A stretch of 64,000 bases of DNA from Hoyosella sp. YIM 151337 (GCF_026041215.1 NZ_JAPEIQ010000030.1:1-64000), one strand, 5' to 3'; shown: positions 38,117 to 46,798, numbered from the stretch's first letter. The notes: generated by a model from the sequence alone, not told the origin. Program-made: numbers and translations.

Positions 38117-39421
38117 ATGCCAGACGACCACCGCGGATACCCGAATCGGGGAAGTGACGACTCACAGCGCCCACCGCGTCGTCGGCCCGCCCCTCAGCGG
38201 TATCCGCAACCCGGCCGCACCGCACCTGTGCCGCCGGAGCAGCAGGCATGGTCGGCAGTACCGCCACGCGGTCAGGCAGGCCCCTGGCAAGCGCCACAAA
38301 ATTCCCCAGGTTCGCACACTCGGCCCTACCCGGCACAGCCCGGCCGCGTCCAGCAGCCGCCACCACCTCCGAACAAGCCGCCACGCACTCGCCAGCATGC
38401 AGGACAGTGGGCGGCCGTTCCCCCGCAGCGCCGAGTGGCGCCCCCACCCCCGCCGCAACGCCGCAAGTGGAGTCGTCGCCGCCGGCCATTTCGCACAGTC
38501 CTCATCGTCCTTCTGCTTCTGGTATTCGTCGCGGGCCTCGGCGGTGTGCTCCTCGACCGCTCGCTGCCGCGCATCGACGCTCTCAGTGACTACGAAGGGC
38601 GGATCGGTGACACGCCGGGAACAAACTTCCTCATCGTCGGTTCTGACAGTCGGCTCGGTCTCACCCCAGAACAGGAAGCCGAATTGGCGACTGGCGGGGA
38701 TACGGGTCCGGACCGCACCGACACAATCCTCCTCGTACATAAACCACGCGGTGGTGACGCGATACTTGTGAGCGTTCCGCGCGATTCTTATGTGCCAATT
38801 CCAGGCTATGGCTACGAGAAAATCAATGCCGCGTACGCTTTCGGTGGCGCACCTTTGCTCGTCCGGACGCTGGAGGAATCAACGGGTGTGCACATTGATC
38901 ACTATGTAGAAATCGGTTTTGCCGGTTTCGCGGGGATCACGGACGCAGTCGGCGGCGTGGACATGTGTCTGGAAAATCCGATGAGTGACCCCTTAGCTGG
39001 AATTGACTTACCAGCTGGCTGCCAGAAACTATCGGGCCGCGAAGCCCTCGGGTTTGTGCGGAGCCGGGCTACCCCGCTCGCCGACCTTGACCGCATGAAC
39101 AATCAGCGGCAATTCATGTCAGCGCTCTCTGAGAAAATGGCCAGTCCAGCCACCTTGCTCAACCCCTTCCGGAGCATACCGCTGGCACGCGCAATGGCCG
39201 GTGCCGTGGTGATCGACGAACGGGACACTCTTATCGACGCGATCCGGCTAGGCCTCGCGCTACGGGGTGAAACCGTCACCACCACCGTTCCTGTAGGCGG
39301 ATTCGGAGATATCGCGGGGATTGGCAATGTCCTCTACTGGGACGTGACGGATGCGCCCCGGTTCTGGAGCGCCATCTCGCGCGGGGAGCCGTTGCCGCCC
39401 GAGCTCATCACTACGGGATAA
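38117..39421 (+). CDS. LytR-CpsA-Psr (LCP) family wall glycopolymer ligase-like protein (Rv3840 position)
   Basis: A 434-residue membrane protein: Pro/Arg/Gln-rich cytoplasmic tail (1-125), one transmembrane helix (about 127-148), then an extracellular LCP domain. LCP signatures are NFLIVGSDSR, DRTDTILLVHKP, VSVPRDSYVPIPGYGYEKINAAYAFGG (split over about 216-242) and FVRSR. LCP enzymes attach wall polymers such as arabinogalactan to peptidoglycan. The gene sits where M. tuberculosis has Rv3840, upstream of the ferritin gene. Confidence 0.93.
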   Translation: MPDDHRGYPNRGSDDSQRPPRRRPAPQRYPQPGRTAPVPPEQQAWSAVPPRGQAGPWQAPQNSPGSHTRPYPAQPGRVQQPPPPPNKPPRTRQHAGQWAAVPPQRRVAPPPPPQRRKWSRRRRPFRTVLIVLLLLVFVAGLGGVLLDRSLPRIDALSDYEGRIGDTPGTNFLIVGSDSRLGLTPEQEAELATGGDTGPDRTDTILLVHKPRGGDAILVSVPRDSYVPIPGYGYEKINAAYAFGGAPLLVRTLEESTGVHIDHYVEIGFAGFAGITDAVGGVDMCLENPMSDPLAGIDLPAGCQKLSGREALGFVRSRATPLADLDRMNNQRQFMSALSEKMASPATLLNPFRSIPLARAMAGAVVIDERDTLIDAIRLGLALRGETVTTTVPVGGFGDIAGIGNVLYWDVTDAPRFWSAISRGEPLPPELITTG

Positions 39422-39476
39422 TTTCCCGCAGTAAGGAATGGCTTAATTAAAAAGGCGGTCGACAATTGCGCCCAAG

Positions 39477-39515
39477 TGAGGGGACACTAGCCTAAATTAG
39501 GGCTGGCTGAGATGA
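39477..39515. promoter_or_regulatory. Two adjacent IdeR-like iron boxes upstream of the ferritin gene
   Basis: On the minus strand 39477-39495 reads TTAGGCTAGTGTCCCCTCA, and on the plus strand 39497-39515 reads TTAGGGCTGGCTGAGATGA; they match the IdeR consensus at about 13 and 12 of 19 positions. They lie upstream of and touching the predicted -35 box, an arrangement for activation. M. tuberculosis bfrB is activated by iron-bound IdeR through tandem upstream boxes. Confidence 0.65.
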
Positions 39516-39540
39516 CAGAGCTTTACGGCATCGCTATTCT
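39512..39540 (+). promoter_or_regulatory. Ferritin gene promoter
   Basis: A -35-like ATGACA (39512-39517) and a -10-like TATTCT (39535-39540) are spaced by 17 nt. The -10 ends 6 nt before ATG 39547, which would make the transcript leaderless. Confidence 0.65.
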
Positions 39541-39546
39541 GGAACC

Positions 39547-40098
39547 ATGCCAGAAAACGGGGTAAACATGGACGACACCAAGTTCAATGCACTGCTGCGG
39601 GAGCAAATCGGTCACGAGTTCACCGCTTCGCAGCAGTATATCGCTATCGCAGTCTACTTTGACAATGAGGATCTTCCGCAACTTGCCAAGCACTTCTATC
39701 AGCAAGCTAACGAAGAGCGCAATCATGCGTTGATGATTGTGCAATACTTCCTCGACCGGAGTAAGCACGTCGATATTCCTGGTGTAGCGCCAGTACGAAA
39801 TGACTTCGTCAGCGCCCTGGATGCGCTTGAACTCGCGCTGGCTCAAGAAAAGGAAGTCACCGATCAGATCGTGAAGCTCGCGAGTAGCGCTCGTGATGAA
39901 AGCGACTACGTCGGCGAGCAGTTCATGCAGTGGTTCCTGAAGGAACAGGTCGAGGAAGTCGCCACGATGGACACGCTCGTCACGGTTGCGAAGCGCGCTG
40001 GCAGCAACTTGTTCGACCTGGAGACTTTCGTCGACCGGGAGATGGGCGCCTCCGGCGGGGATTCGACCGCGCCGCGAGCTGCTGGCGGAGCCATCTGA
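39547..40098 (+). CDS. bfrB: Ferritin (BfrB type)
   Basis: A 183-residue iron-storage ferritin with ferroxidase-site residues in HEFTASQQY (Glu24, Tyr31) and EERNHAL (Glu57, His60), and a Glu-rich fourth helix. It aligns closely with M. tuberculosis BfrB, including LPQLAKHFYQQA and GEQFMQWFLKEQVEE; the C-terminal tail ends GGAI against GGRL there. ATG 39547 fits the leaderless promoter; ATG 39568 has GGGG upstream and would remove seven residues. Iron boxes upstream suggest induction when iron is plentiful, the reverse of the DUF2470 gene. Confidence 0.95.
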   Translation: MPENGVNMDDTKFNALLREQIGHEFTASQQYIAIAVYFDNEDLPQLAKHFYQQANEERNHALMIVQYFLDRSKHVDIPGVAPVRNDFVSALDALELALAQEKEVTDQIVKLASSARDESDYVGEQFMQWFLKEQVEEVATMDTLVTVAKRAGSNLFDLETFVDREMGASGGDSTAPRAAGGAI

Positions 40099-40121
40099 GG
40101 CAGCTCGCTACCTGAAGCACG

Positions 40122-40151
40122 AGAGCCCGGCACGATTTCGTGCCGGGCTCT
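40122..40151. terminator. Terminator between the ferritin and DUF5926 genes
   Basis: A 13-bp perfect stem (40122-40134 with 40139-40151) with an ATTT loop lies between two convergent genes, 24 bp after the ferritin stop. It can serve both directions. Confidence 0.85.
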
Positions 40152-40166
40152 TGACGTCTATTGCCG

Positions 40167-41117
40167 TCAGCGCAGCGTGACCTGCCGGCCAATAATGCCG
40201 TCGCGTGAACGGCGTTCCGCCGAATCGAGTGGCGTTTCGTCAGCGAGTGCGTCCAGCAGCCGCTCCTGAAGCGTCACTGTAGGCGCCAGCCACTCCTCGT
40301 GGTGCGGCTCCGGATCGAGGTCGAATACCGGGACCAGAACCCCATGCGCGCGGAACGAACCAGCGAAACGGGAACCCTCTCCCAGAGTGAGTTCACCGCG
40401 AGCGTGGAGGCGTGCTAGTGCGCGCATCAGTGCTTCCTCAGCTTCTGGGCGCACCCAGCGCAGGTGGGCCTTCTCACCTGCATCCACCCACCATGCGGCG
40501 GACATACCCTCGACGCCGAGCCGGGCTGACGGCATGATCACTTCATTTGCACGCTTCACCGCCGCGGCGACCTCGGCAGCGGGCTCAGAGCCTTCCGGGA
40601 TCCACCAGTTGAAATCGTTGTGCACCGTTATGTCGAGCGGGCGATCCGCATCGATAATCTCCTTGAGAGGCGGTGTCTCGGCGCTGGCCGACGCTCGGGG
40701 CAACGAAGCCCCTGGCGCGGCGTCGAGGACCCATTGCGTCGCGGCCGCGAGGTCGCGAGCGGGGTTATCGCTGGCGACCGCAAGCTGCAGCGCAACGAAT
40801 GCTTCTTCAGTTTCTTCACCGCTGCCGCCCGCGGCTGCCACCTTCCGCACGAGGGACGCGACCGCACCAGGCAGGACGGTCGCAAGAGACACCTGTCTGC
40901 CCGCGGCCTGCTCCGCCACGCTGGACGCGAGCGGCAGGGCCGCCACCGCGGAGGGCACGAACTCGCGCAGCGCCACGAGGTCACACTCCATCGCGAGCCC
41001 CTCGAATGGACGCCGCGCGGGGAGTTCCGCTAACCGCGCCTGGCGCTGGGCGAGCTTTTCCGCTCGCCTGCTGCCGCCTTCTTTGGGTGCTGAATTGCGC
41101 TTACTTCTCTTTGCCAC
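40167..41117 (-). CDS. DUF5926-family protein
   Basis: A conserved actinobacterial protein of 316 residues, often labelled SecA-like because of weak similarity; no Walker motifs are present, so ATPase activity is not supported. The first 35 residues are strongly basic (MAKRSKRNSAPKEGGSRR). Later segments include VHNDFNWWIPEG and HLRWVRPEAEEALMRALARL. No signal peptide or membrane helix is visible. Function is unknown. It ends at the terminator shared with the ferritin gene and may share a transcript with the phosphodiesterase gene 30 bp upstream. Confidence 0.75.
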   Translation of the reverse strand: MAKRSKRNSAPKEGGSRRAEKLAQRQARLAELPARRPFEGLAMECDLVALREFVPSAVAALPLASSVAEQAAGRQVSLATVLPGAVASLVRKVAAAGGSGEETEEAFVALQLAVASDNPARDLAAATQWVLDAAPGASLPRASASAETPPLKEIIDADRPLDITVHNDFNWWIPEGSEPAAEVAAAVKRANEVIMPSARLGVEGMSAAWWVDAGEKAHLRWVRPEAEEALMRALARLHARGELTLGEGSRFAGSFRAHGVLVPVFDLDPEPHHEEWLAPTVTLQERLLDALADETPLDSAERRSRDGIIGRQVTLR

Positions 41118-41147
41118 ACCGCAAACCTACCGGTCGCAGTAAGAGTT

Positions 41148-42074
41148 TTACTTCCCACTGCCCGTGGGTGTCGCGGAGGTCCGCTCAGCAGCTTCGAGTT
41201 GCGCGATGGTACGCATCGGGTAGTTGGTGGCCAGCCACCGGACGCCGAGGCCTCGGCAAAGCTCTACGTCGGCAGGATCGTCGACGGTCCAGCAGTACGT
41301 AGCGCGGCCAGCCTTCCGTGCACGCTCCACGATGCCTGGACGCTCGCGCAGCGTCTTTATCGCTGGGCCGATCGCAGTGGGCGTGCCGCTGCCGCTCGGC
41401 GCGACCCCGAGGTACCGCGAGTTCTCACCGAGCAGCACCGAGGGCAACCGGGGGGCAGCACGCCGGATACGAAACACCGCTGAGGGCGCGAACGACATGA
41501 TCACCACGGTGGGAGCCTCCGGGTGCGCCGGATCGGCGAGTCCGAAGCGCTGGAGTTCGGCGATCAGTTTGATTTCCACCAGGCCGCCGAACCGTACCGG
41601 GTGTTTTGTTTCGATGAAGAGCGTCTTCTGCGCCGGGAAATCCACGACCAGCGCCAGCAACTCACGCAGTGTCAGGACGGAGTGGGGCTCGGCAGGCTCG
41701 GCGTATCGTTCGACCTGGCTGTTGGCCACGTCCGGGTCGCCGTACGCCGCCGACGTCCGCTGCGCCGCAGCGGTGGCTGCATGCCAGCTGCCGTAGTCGT
41801 GAGCGCGCAGGGCATCCAGCGTCAGCGTGCTGACCACACCGCGGCCCGACGAGGTTCGATCGATCCGGCGATCGTGCATACAGATCAGCTGGCCGTCTCT
41901 CGTGAGGCGGACGTCGCACTCAAGACCGTCGGCGCCCTGCTCAAGCGCCAGCTCGTAAGCCGCGAGTGTGTGTTCCGGGCGTTCACCCGACGCACCGCGA
42001 TGCGCCACCACTTCCGGACGATCGCCGCGCCGTCCGGGCAAAGCTGTCTTCACACCAACATCGTCGCCGGTCAA
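41148..42074 (-). CDS. Glycerophosphodiester phosphodiesterase (GlpQ1/Rv3842c type)
   Basis: A GDPD-family enzyme of up to 308 residues that hydrolyses glycerophosphodiesters to glycerol-3-phosphate and an alcohol. The catalytic region AHRGASGERPEHT holds the essential His and Arg, followed by DGLECDVRLTRDG with metal ligands Glu/Asp, and MHDRRIDRT with the second His. No signal peptide is seen, so it is probably cytosolic. The start is uncertain: TTG 42074 and GTG 42053 both lack a ribosome site. In M. tuberculosis glpQ1 follows bfrB in the same way. Confidence 0.9.
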   Translation of the reverse strand: MTGDDVGVKTALPGRRGDRPEVVAHRGASGERPEHTLAAYELALEQGADGLECDVRLTRDGQLICMHDRRIDRTSSGRGVVSTLTLDALRAHDYGSWHAATAAAQRTSAAYGDPDVANSQVERYAEPAEPHSVLTLRELLALVVDFPAQKTLFIETKHPVRFGGLVEIKLIAELQRFGLADPAHPEAPTVVIMSFAPSAVFRIRRAAPRLPSVLLGENSRYLGVAPSGSGTPTAIGPAIKTLRERPGIVERARKAGRATYCWTVDDPADVELCRGLGVRWLATNYPMRTIAQLEAAERTSATPTGSGK

Positions 42075-42098
42075 TGCAACCGGAGCAACAGCCAGAGG

Positions 42099-43100
42099 TT
42101 ACGGCGAGGCGGCGATGACCCAGCGTTTACGTGAACGAGCGCGGCCGCTTGTGCGAAGCGCCACCATTTCGCGCATCACGACAAGGGTCATCACCGCGCA
42201 CGCTGCCGCCAAGAAGTGGGTAAACGCGGCGAACTCGACACCGTTGGCTTGCGCTTGAATCGTGTCAGCCGATATCCGCCACACGAGTGACAACCCTTGA
42301 CATACCCACGTCGCAACCCAGAGTCCCCACCATATCCGGACGCGCAACAGCACCGGGCCGCTCCGCTCACCGAAGAGTGCTCGCGCTCGCTGATCGGTGA
42401 GCATCTCGCTGAGCAAAGTGCCCGGATACCAGAGCGTCACTACCGGCACCAGGCAACCGGCAAGCTGCTCACGGATCGTCCTGGTCTCTCGTTTCTCCAG
42501 GCTGGCGAACCATTCGCGGCGGAAGTCAACTAGCCAGCAGGCGGCGCTCACCGCTGCCATGACGGCACAGATGAGCGCAGCGAGCGCAGTGACAGCAACG
42601 ACGAAATCGGATGCATAGACAAGCGGCGCGGGCACGAGCCGCGATCGGTTGTAGACGAGTAGGCCGTACCGGAACAGTTCGGCGAGCCCCGCTGCGGCGT
42701 ACAGACCGACGGCGACGGTCAGGAAGGAGGCCGCGTAGCTGCCCCACACACGCAAACGAGGTTCCCTGGGTTCTTCGCGCTGCGGTTGCGCATACAGCGT
42801 CCACGTCGGGTGCGCATCCATCCGCGGCGTGGGCGTGCTGGCCACCACTTTGCTCGGGGTGGGCGCAGGCGGCCTCGCTGGCTCGGGAGATGCGGCGGTC
42901 CACCGGTGCGTCACGGGGCGCCGCAGCACGGGATCCAGCGGCGGGGCTGGTGCAGGCCTCGCTGGTCGAGCTTGGGTGTGCTCCGGAACCGTGCGCTGCG
43001 GCGCCGCGAGCCGTCCGTTGCACCTCGGGCACCACATGGCAGCTACGTCACCTATGGGCCAGACCGCACCGCAGCGGGTACACGCCTGCTCCCAGCTCAT
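42099..43100 (-). CDS. DUF4328 membrane protein with N-terminal zinc ribbon
   Basis: The 333-residue protein begins with a CxxC...CxxC zinc-ribbon (CTRCGAVW, then WCPRCNGR), followed by a Pro-rich linker (about 40-110) and four or more hydrophobic helices with RREWFASLEKRE and LWYPGTLLSEML between them, the pattern of DUF4328. Function is unknown. ATG 43100 has AGGTGG upstream and starts exactly at the zinc ribbon; the longer frame to 43364 runs through the rhodanese gene. Confidence 0.8.
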   Translation of the reverse strand: MSWEQACTRCGAVWPIGDVAAMWCPRCNGRLAAPQRTVPEHTQARPARPAPAPPLDPVLRRPVTHRWTAASPEPARPPAPTPSKVVASTPTPRMDAHPTWTLYAQPQREEPREPRLRVWGSYAASFLTVAVGLYAAAGLAELFRYGLLVYNRSRLVPAPLVYASDFVVAVTALAALICAVMAAVSAACWLVDFRREWFASLEKRETRTIREQLAGCLVPVVTLWYPGTLLSEMLTDQRARALFGERSGPVLLRVRIWWGLWVATWVCQGLSLVWRISADTIQAQANGVEFAAFTHFLAAACAVMTLVVMREMVALRTSGRARSRKRWVIAASP

Positions 43101-43114
43101 TGCGGACCCACCTG

Positions 43115-43492
43115 TCAGTACACCCAGCCTGGGGAGCCATCTCCACTCACGACCGGACGGCCCGCCTTCTGCCACGCGACCATTCCCCCGCTGACGTTCG
43201 TTGCCTCGTAGCCGATCTGACTCAGCCATTCGATAACGCGGTAGCTTCGGCCTCCGCTGCGACAGATGACGAACAGTTCCGCGTCGGGGTCGACTTCGTC
43301 GACACGGGCGGGCACGTCGGCAAGCGGGATGTGGATCGCGCCGGGCGCGTGACCCTGGTTCCACTCGTCTGGCTCGCGCACATCGAGCAGCACGACGGAC
43401 TCCGTCAACTCTTCCGGGACGCTTTCGACCGGCACCGAACGCACTGATTCACCCACACTTCGATATTGACACGTGCTCGCGTTCCCTTCCAC
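43115..43492 (-). CDS. Rhodanese-like sulfurtransferase domain protein
   Basis: A single-domain rhodanese of up to 125 residues with LLDVREPDEWNQGHAPGAIHIP and the active-site loop VICRSGGRS containing the catalytic Cys. Members transfer sulfane sulfur or act as carriers. GTG 43492 and GTG 43456 are both possible; neither has a clear ribosome site. It lies 14 nt upstream of the DUF4328 gene, so the two are likely one operon. Its promoter region contains the DnaA-box cluster. Confidence 0.88.
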   Translation of the reverse strand: MEGNASTCQYRSVGESVRSVPVESVPEELTESVVLLDVREPDEWNQGHAPGAIHIPLADVPARVDEVDPDAELFVICRSGGRSYRVIEWLSQIGYEATNVSGGMVAWQKAGRPVVSGDGSPGWVY

Positions 43493-43576
43493 AAACCGCT
43501 CGTCGCTCTAGCGGCCCTAAACAAAACAACACGCCCGGGCGCGGGATTGTGATGCCGCTTACATTAGTTAGCAAAG

Positions 43577-43687
43577 TTATCCACAATATCCACAGGGATG
43601 TCCACAGATTCGGTGGATAACTCAGTGATTTTCGGGCCTTTGGCCTGGGAAGATCGAAACTTATCCACATCTTCACCGCTGTCCACA
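43577..43687. promoter_or_regulatory. Cluster of six DnaA-box-like 9-mers
   Basis: Within 111 bp I see TTATCCACA exactly at 43577-43585 and 43661-43669. One-mismatch forms are ATATCCACA (43586), ATGTCCACA (43598), TTATCCACC on the minus strand (43612-43620) and CTGTCCACA (43679). A weaker TTGTCACCA is at 43695. The segment is clearly AT-richer than its surroundings. dnaA and dnaN are not adjacent, so it is not the classical oriC. It occupies the gap between sppA and the rhodanese gene (43493-43763). It may titrate DnaA or control the rhodanese operon. Confidence 0.8.
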
Positions 43688-43763
43688 CCGCGAGTTGTCA
43701 CCAGCCTGTGAACTGTGTGTTGCGCACGGTTCACCCAAAATGCACGCTTTTGGCGTGTCGCGC

Positions 43764-44681
43764 TCAGCGCCCGAATCTCCCCCATGCCACTCGGGCCTCA
43801 AGAGCATCAATAGCCCCGTTGAGGGCAGCGGCGCACCACGCTGAAACGTCGCCACGTTCCGCATCAAAACCGAACGGATCAGGGAACGGCATCCCCAGTC
43901 GGGCGAAGAAGGGCTTCTTTGGAGCGACGAACTCGATGTCAGCACCCGGGTACTTTCTCTCGACGACATCGCGCAGAGATCCGACACCATCAATGAGCCC
44001 CATTCGCGCAGCCTCCCGGCCCAGCCAGACGTCACCGTTGAACAGGTTCTGCTCACCTGTGGTGCCGGCTAGGCGCTCGCCACGCCGCTCCATGACCCAG
44101 TCACGGAACATCGCGTGCAACTCGCCTTGCAGTCCCGCGAGCCATTCGACGTCGTCAGCCCGTTCCGGAACGAAAGGATCAAGCCTGGCCTTCTCGTCGC
44201 CCGAGGTGTACACGCGGCGCTCAACTCCGACCTTGCTGAGCAGATCCTGGAAACCAAACCCCGCAGAGATCACCCCGACGGAACCCACCACTGACGTCGC
44301 TGACGCGAAGATTTCGTCCGCCGCGCACGCCACCCAATAGCCCCCAGAAGCCGCCACATCCTCGCAGAACGCAAGTACAGGCACCTTGTGTTTCGACGCA
44401 AGCTGTCGCACCCGCGAAGCAATCAGTTCGCTTTGCGTCGGCGAACCACCGGGTGAGTTGATCAGCAGCGCCACGGCTTTCAGCCGATCCCATTCAAAGG
44501 CCCGAACCAGCTGTTCCTCGATCGCTTCCGCGGATACGACGTGCCGGGGGAATCCGCCGGTCGCCGGCGCGATGATGCCGTGCAGCCGCACCACAGCGAC
44601 CACACCACCGCGCCCATCTCCACCGAACACCGGGGAGAGCTTCGCGGCCAGCGGCTTGGGGAACGTCTTCAGTTTCGACAT
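43764..44681 (-). CDS. S49-family signal peptide peptidase (SppA/SohB-like)
   Basis: A 305-residue serine protease of family S49 that cleaves remnant signal peptides or membrane protein fragments. NSPGGSPTQSE marks the crotonase-like fold, Ser112 in DVAASGGYW is the nucleophile and Lys164 (in GDEKARLDPF) is the likely base of the Ser-Lys dyad. The N-terminus has only modest hydrophobicity, so membrane attachment is uncertain. It corresponds to the short single-domain SppA form. No gene lies within 87 bp upstream, where the divergent ABC gene starts. Confidence 0.9.
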   Translation of the reverse strand: MSKLKTFPKPLAAKLSPVFGGDGRGGVVAVVRLHGIIAPATGGFPRHVVSAEAIEEQLVRAFEWDRLKAVALLINSPGGSPTQSELIASRVRQLASKHKVPVLAFCEDVAASGGYWVACAADEIFASATSVVGSVGVISAGFGFQDLLSKVGVERRVYTSGDEKARLDPFVPERADDVEWLAGLQGELHAMFRDWVMERRGERLAGTTGEQNLFNGDVWLGREAARMGLIDGVGSLRDVVERKYPGADIEFVAPKKPFFARLGMPFPDPFGFDAERGDVSAWCAAALNGAIDALEARVAWGRFGR

Positions 44682-44768
44682 GCCGCCAGAGTAATTGCGT
44701 AGGGAATACCTCGCCGCCCACTGATGTCATAGCTCACAGGCGACGTGCCGGGGGACGAGGAGCGCATC

Positions 44769-46679
44769 ATGAGTATGGAAGTCACGGCATGGAACGCCAT
44801 GTACAACGCGATGTACGCGCAGCAGGACCGGCGGCCGTTCTCCAGGGAAACCGTCAAACGCATCTGGGATTTCGCCAAACCGCACCGGCGTGAACTCTGG
44901 ATCTTCCTCTTCTTCGGTATTGCCCTCGCAGTGCTCGCTGTGTTGACGCCGCTGCTCGCGGGCCGTGTCGTCAATGCGATCGTCGACGGGGCGAGTGTCT
45001 CCACCGTTGCGTGGCTCGCGATCATCATCGCGGCCATCGCAATCGTGGAAGCCGCGTTCGGCATCATCCACCGCTGGCTCTCCGCCCGCATTGGGGAAGC
45101 GCTGATTCTCGACCTCCGCACCGCCGTTTTCGATCACGTCCAGCGGATGCCGATTGCGTTTTTCACCCGGACGCGCACTGGTGCGCTCGTTAGTCGTCTC
45201 AACAACGACGTGATCGGAGCGCAGCGCGCATTCAGCGACACCCTCGCTGGCGTTGTCAGCAACGTGGTGACCCTCGCGCTCACCCTCGCGGTGATGATCA
45301 CCCTCTCGTGGCAGATCACACTGCTCACGCTGCTTTTGCTGCCAGTTTTCATCCTGCCCGCCCGCCGAGTGGGGTCACGGCTCGCCCGGCTCGAACGCGA
45401 GGCAGCGAATCACAACTCCGCGATGAGCACCCAGATGACAGAGCGTTTCTCAGCGCCCGGCGCGACACTCGTGAAGCTCTTCGGGCGACCGCAGCGTGAA
45501 TCCGCCGAGTTCGCTATTCGCGCCAGCCGCGTCCGCGACATCGGCGTCCGGTCAGCAATGGTGCAGTGGGTCTTCGTCACCGCGCTAACGCTTGTCTCCG
45601 CGCTTGCCCTCGCACTCGTCTACGGCGTCGGCGGCTTCTATGCGCTCCGCGGGCAGCTTGATCCCGGCACGGTGGTGGCCCTCGCGCTGCTCCTTACCCG
45701 GCTCTACTCGCCGCTGACCGCACTTGCCAGTGCACGAGTTGACGTGATGAGCGCGCTCGTCAGCTTCGAACGCGTTTTCGAAGTCCTCGACCTCGAACCC
45801 TTGATCAAGGAAAAGCCGGGCGCGATGAAGGTTCCAGCGGGCCCGGCCGCGATCGAGTTCAAGAACGTCTCCTTCGCCTATCCAGCCGCCGACAAGATCT
45901 CACTCGCCTCTCTCGAGGAGGTAGCGCAGCTCGATTCCCGTGCCGGTAAGGATGTGCTGCACGACATCTCGTTTCACGTGGAACCGGGCCACATGGTGGC
46001 TTTAGTCGGCTCTTCCGGCGCAGGCAAATCGACCATCGCCCAGTTGGTGCCGCGCCTGTACGACGTCGACAGCGGCAGCGTGCTGCTCGGCGGCGTCGAC
46101 GTGCGCGACCTCGCAACGACCTCCATTCGGGAAACCGTCGGTATGGTTACCCAGGACGGCCATCTCTTCCACGAATCCGTGCGGGACAACCTCCTCCTCG
46201 CCAATCCCGACGCGACGGAAGACCAGTTGTGGGACGTGCTCCGGCGGGCTCGGCTCGATACCCTTATCGGCAACCTCCCCGACGGACTCGAGACAGTCAT
46301 CGGAGAGCGCGGCTACCGGTTGTCGGGGGGTGAACGTCAGCGCCTCACCATCGCCCGGCTGCTGCTCGCGCAGCCTCGCATCGTGATACTGGACGAAGCC
46401 ACCGCCCACCTCGACTCGACGTCCGAAGCGGCGGTCCAAGAGGCACTGAGCGAAGCTCTCGAGGGCCGCACCGCGCTCGTCATCGCGCACCGGCTCTCCA
46501 CTATCCGGGCCGCCGATCAGATACTCGTCGTCGAAGACGGACGAATCATCGAGCGCGGTACCCACAGCGACCTCCTCGCACGAGGTGGCCGCTACGGTGA
46601 GCTCTATCGCACCCAGTTCGCTGATCAGCCCGCTGGGAATGGTGCGGGGAAGGCGGCAACCTCAGCGGCAAGGGTGTAA
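44769..46679 (+). CDS. ABC exporter half-transporter (fused membrane and ATPase domains)
   Basis: A 636-residue type IV (ABCB-like) exporter subunit, probably a homodimer. The transmembrane domain (about 40-330) has six helices. The ATPase domain has Walker A GSSGAGKST, the Q-loop around VGMVTQDGHLF, signature LSGGERQR, Walker B IVILDEA and the H-loop AHRLS. An insertion after the start of the ATPase domain (ISLASLEEVAQLDSRAG) lengthens the first strand loop. ATG 44769 has GAGGAG 6 nt upstream; GTG 44745 would add eight residues. Substrate is unknown. Confidence 0.93.
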   Translation: MSMEVTAWNAMYNAMYAQQDRRPFSRETVKRIWDFAKPHRRELWIFLFFGIALAVLAVLTPLLAGRVVNAIVDGASVSTVAWLAIIIAAIAIVEAAFGIIHRWLSARIGEALILDLRTAVFDHVQRMPIAFFTRTRTGALVSRLNNDVIGAQRAFSDTLAGVVSNVVTLALTLAVMITLSWQITLLTLLLLPVFILPARRVGSRLARLEREAANHNSAMSTQMTERFSAPGATLVKLFGRPQRESAEFAIRASRVRDIGVRSAMVQWVFVTALTLVSALALALVYGVGGFYALRGQLDPGTVVALALLLTRLYSPLTALASARVDVMSALVSFERVFEVLDLEPLIKEKPGAMKVPAGPAAIEFKNVSFAYPAADKISLASLEEVAQLDSRAGKDVLHDISFHVEPGHMVALVGSSGAGKSTIAQLVPRLYDVDSGSVLLGGVDVRDLATTSIRETVGMVTQDGHLFHESVRDNLLLANPDATEDQLWDVLRRARLDTLIGNLPDGLETVIGERGYRLSGGERQRLTIARLLLAQPRIVILDEATAHLDSTSEAAVQEALSEALEGRTALVIAHRLSTIRAADQILVVEDGRIIERGTHSDLLARGGRYGELYRTQFADQPAGNGAGKAATSAARV

Positions 46680-46748
46680 GGCGCGGCTCCCAACACTGCA
46701 TATCGAATCTGCCGTAAACTCCGAATAGGCCGGTGCGCTTGAGCGATG

Positions 46749-46762
46749 TTCCCTCGAGGGAA
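46749..46762. repeat. Perfect 14-bp palindrome upstream of the PknK-like gene
   Basis: TTCCCTCGAGGGAA is a complete palindrome 36 bp before the start at 46799. Its place in the promoter region suggests a dimeric regulator site, but it could be incidental. Confidence 0.5.
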
Positions 46763-46798
46763 TCTGGGCCCGGCGAACTACGATGAGTCGGTAGAGCG

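Noticed and set aside
43101-43364. N-terminal extension of the DUF4328 protein
   Set aside because: It overlaps the rhodanese gene, is Arg-rich and low-complexity, and ATG 43100 with a ribosome site begins at the zinc ribbon.
43577-43687. Calling the DnaA-box cluster the chromosomal oriC
   Set aside because: dnaA and dnaN are not adjacent, and the surrounding synteny places this locus away from the usual origin region.
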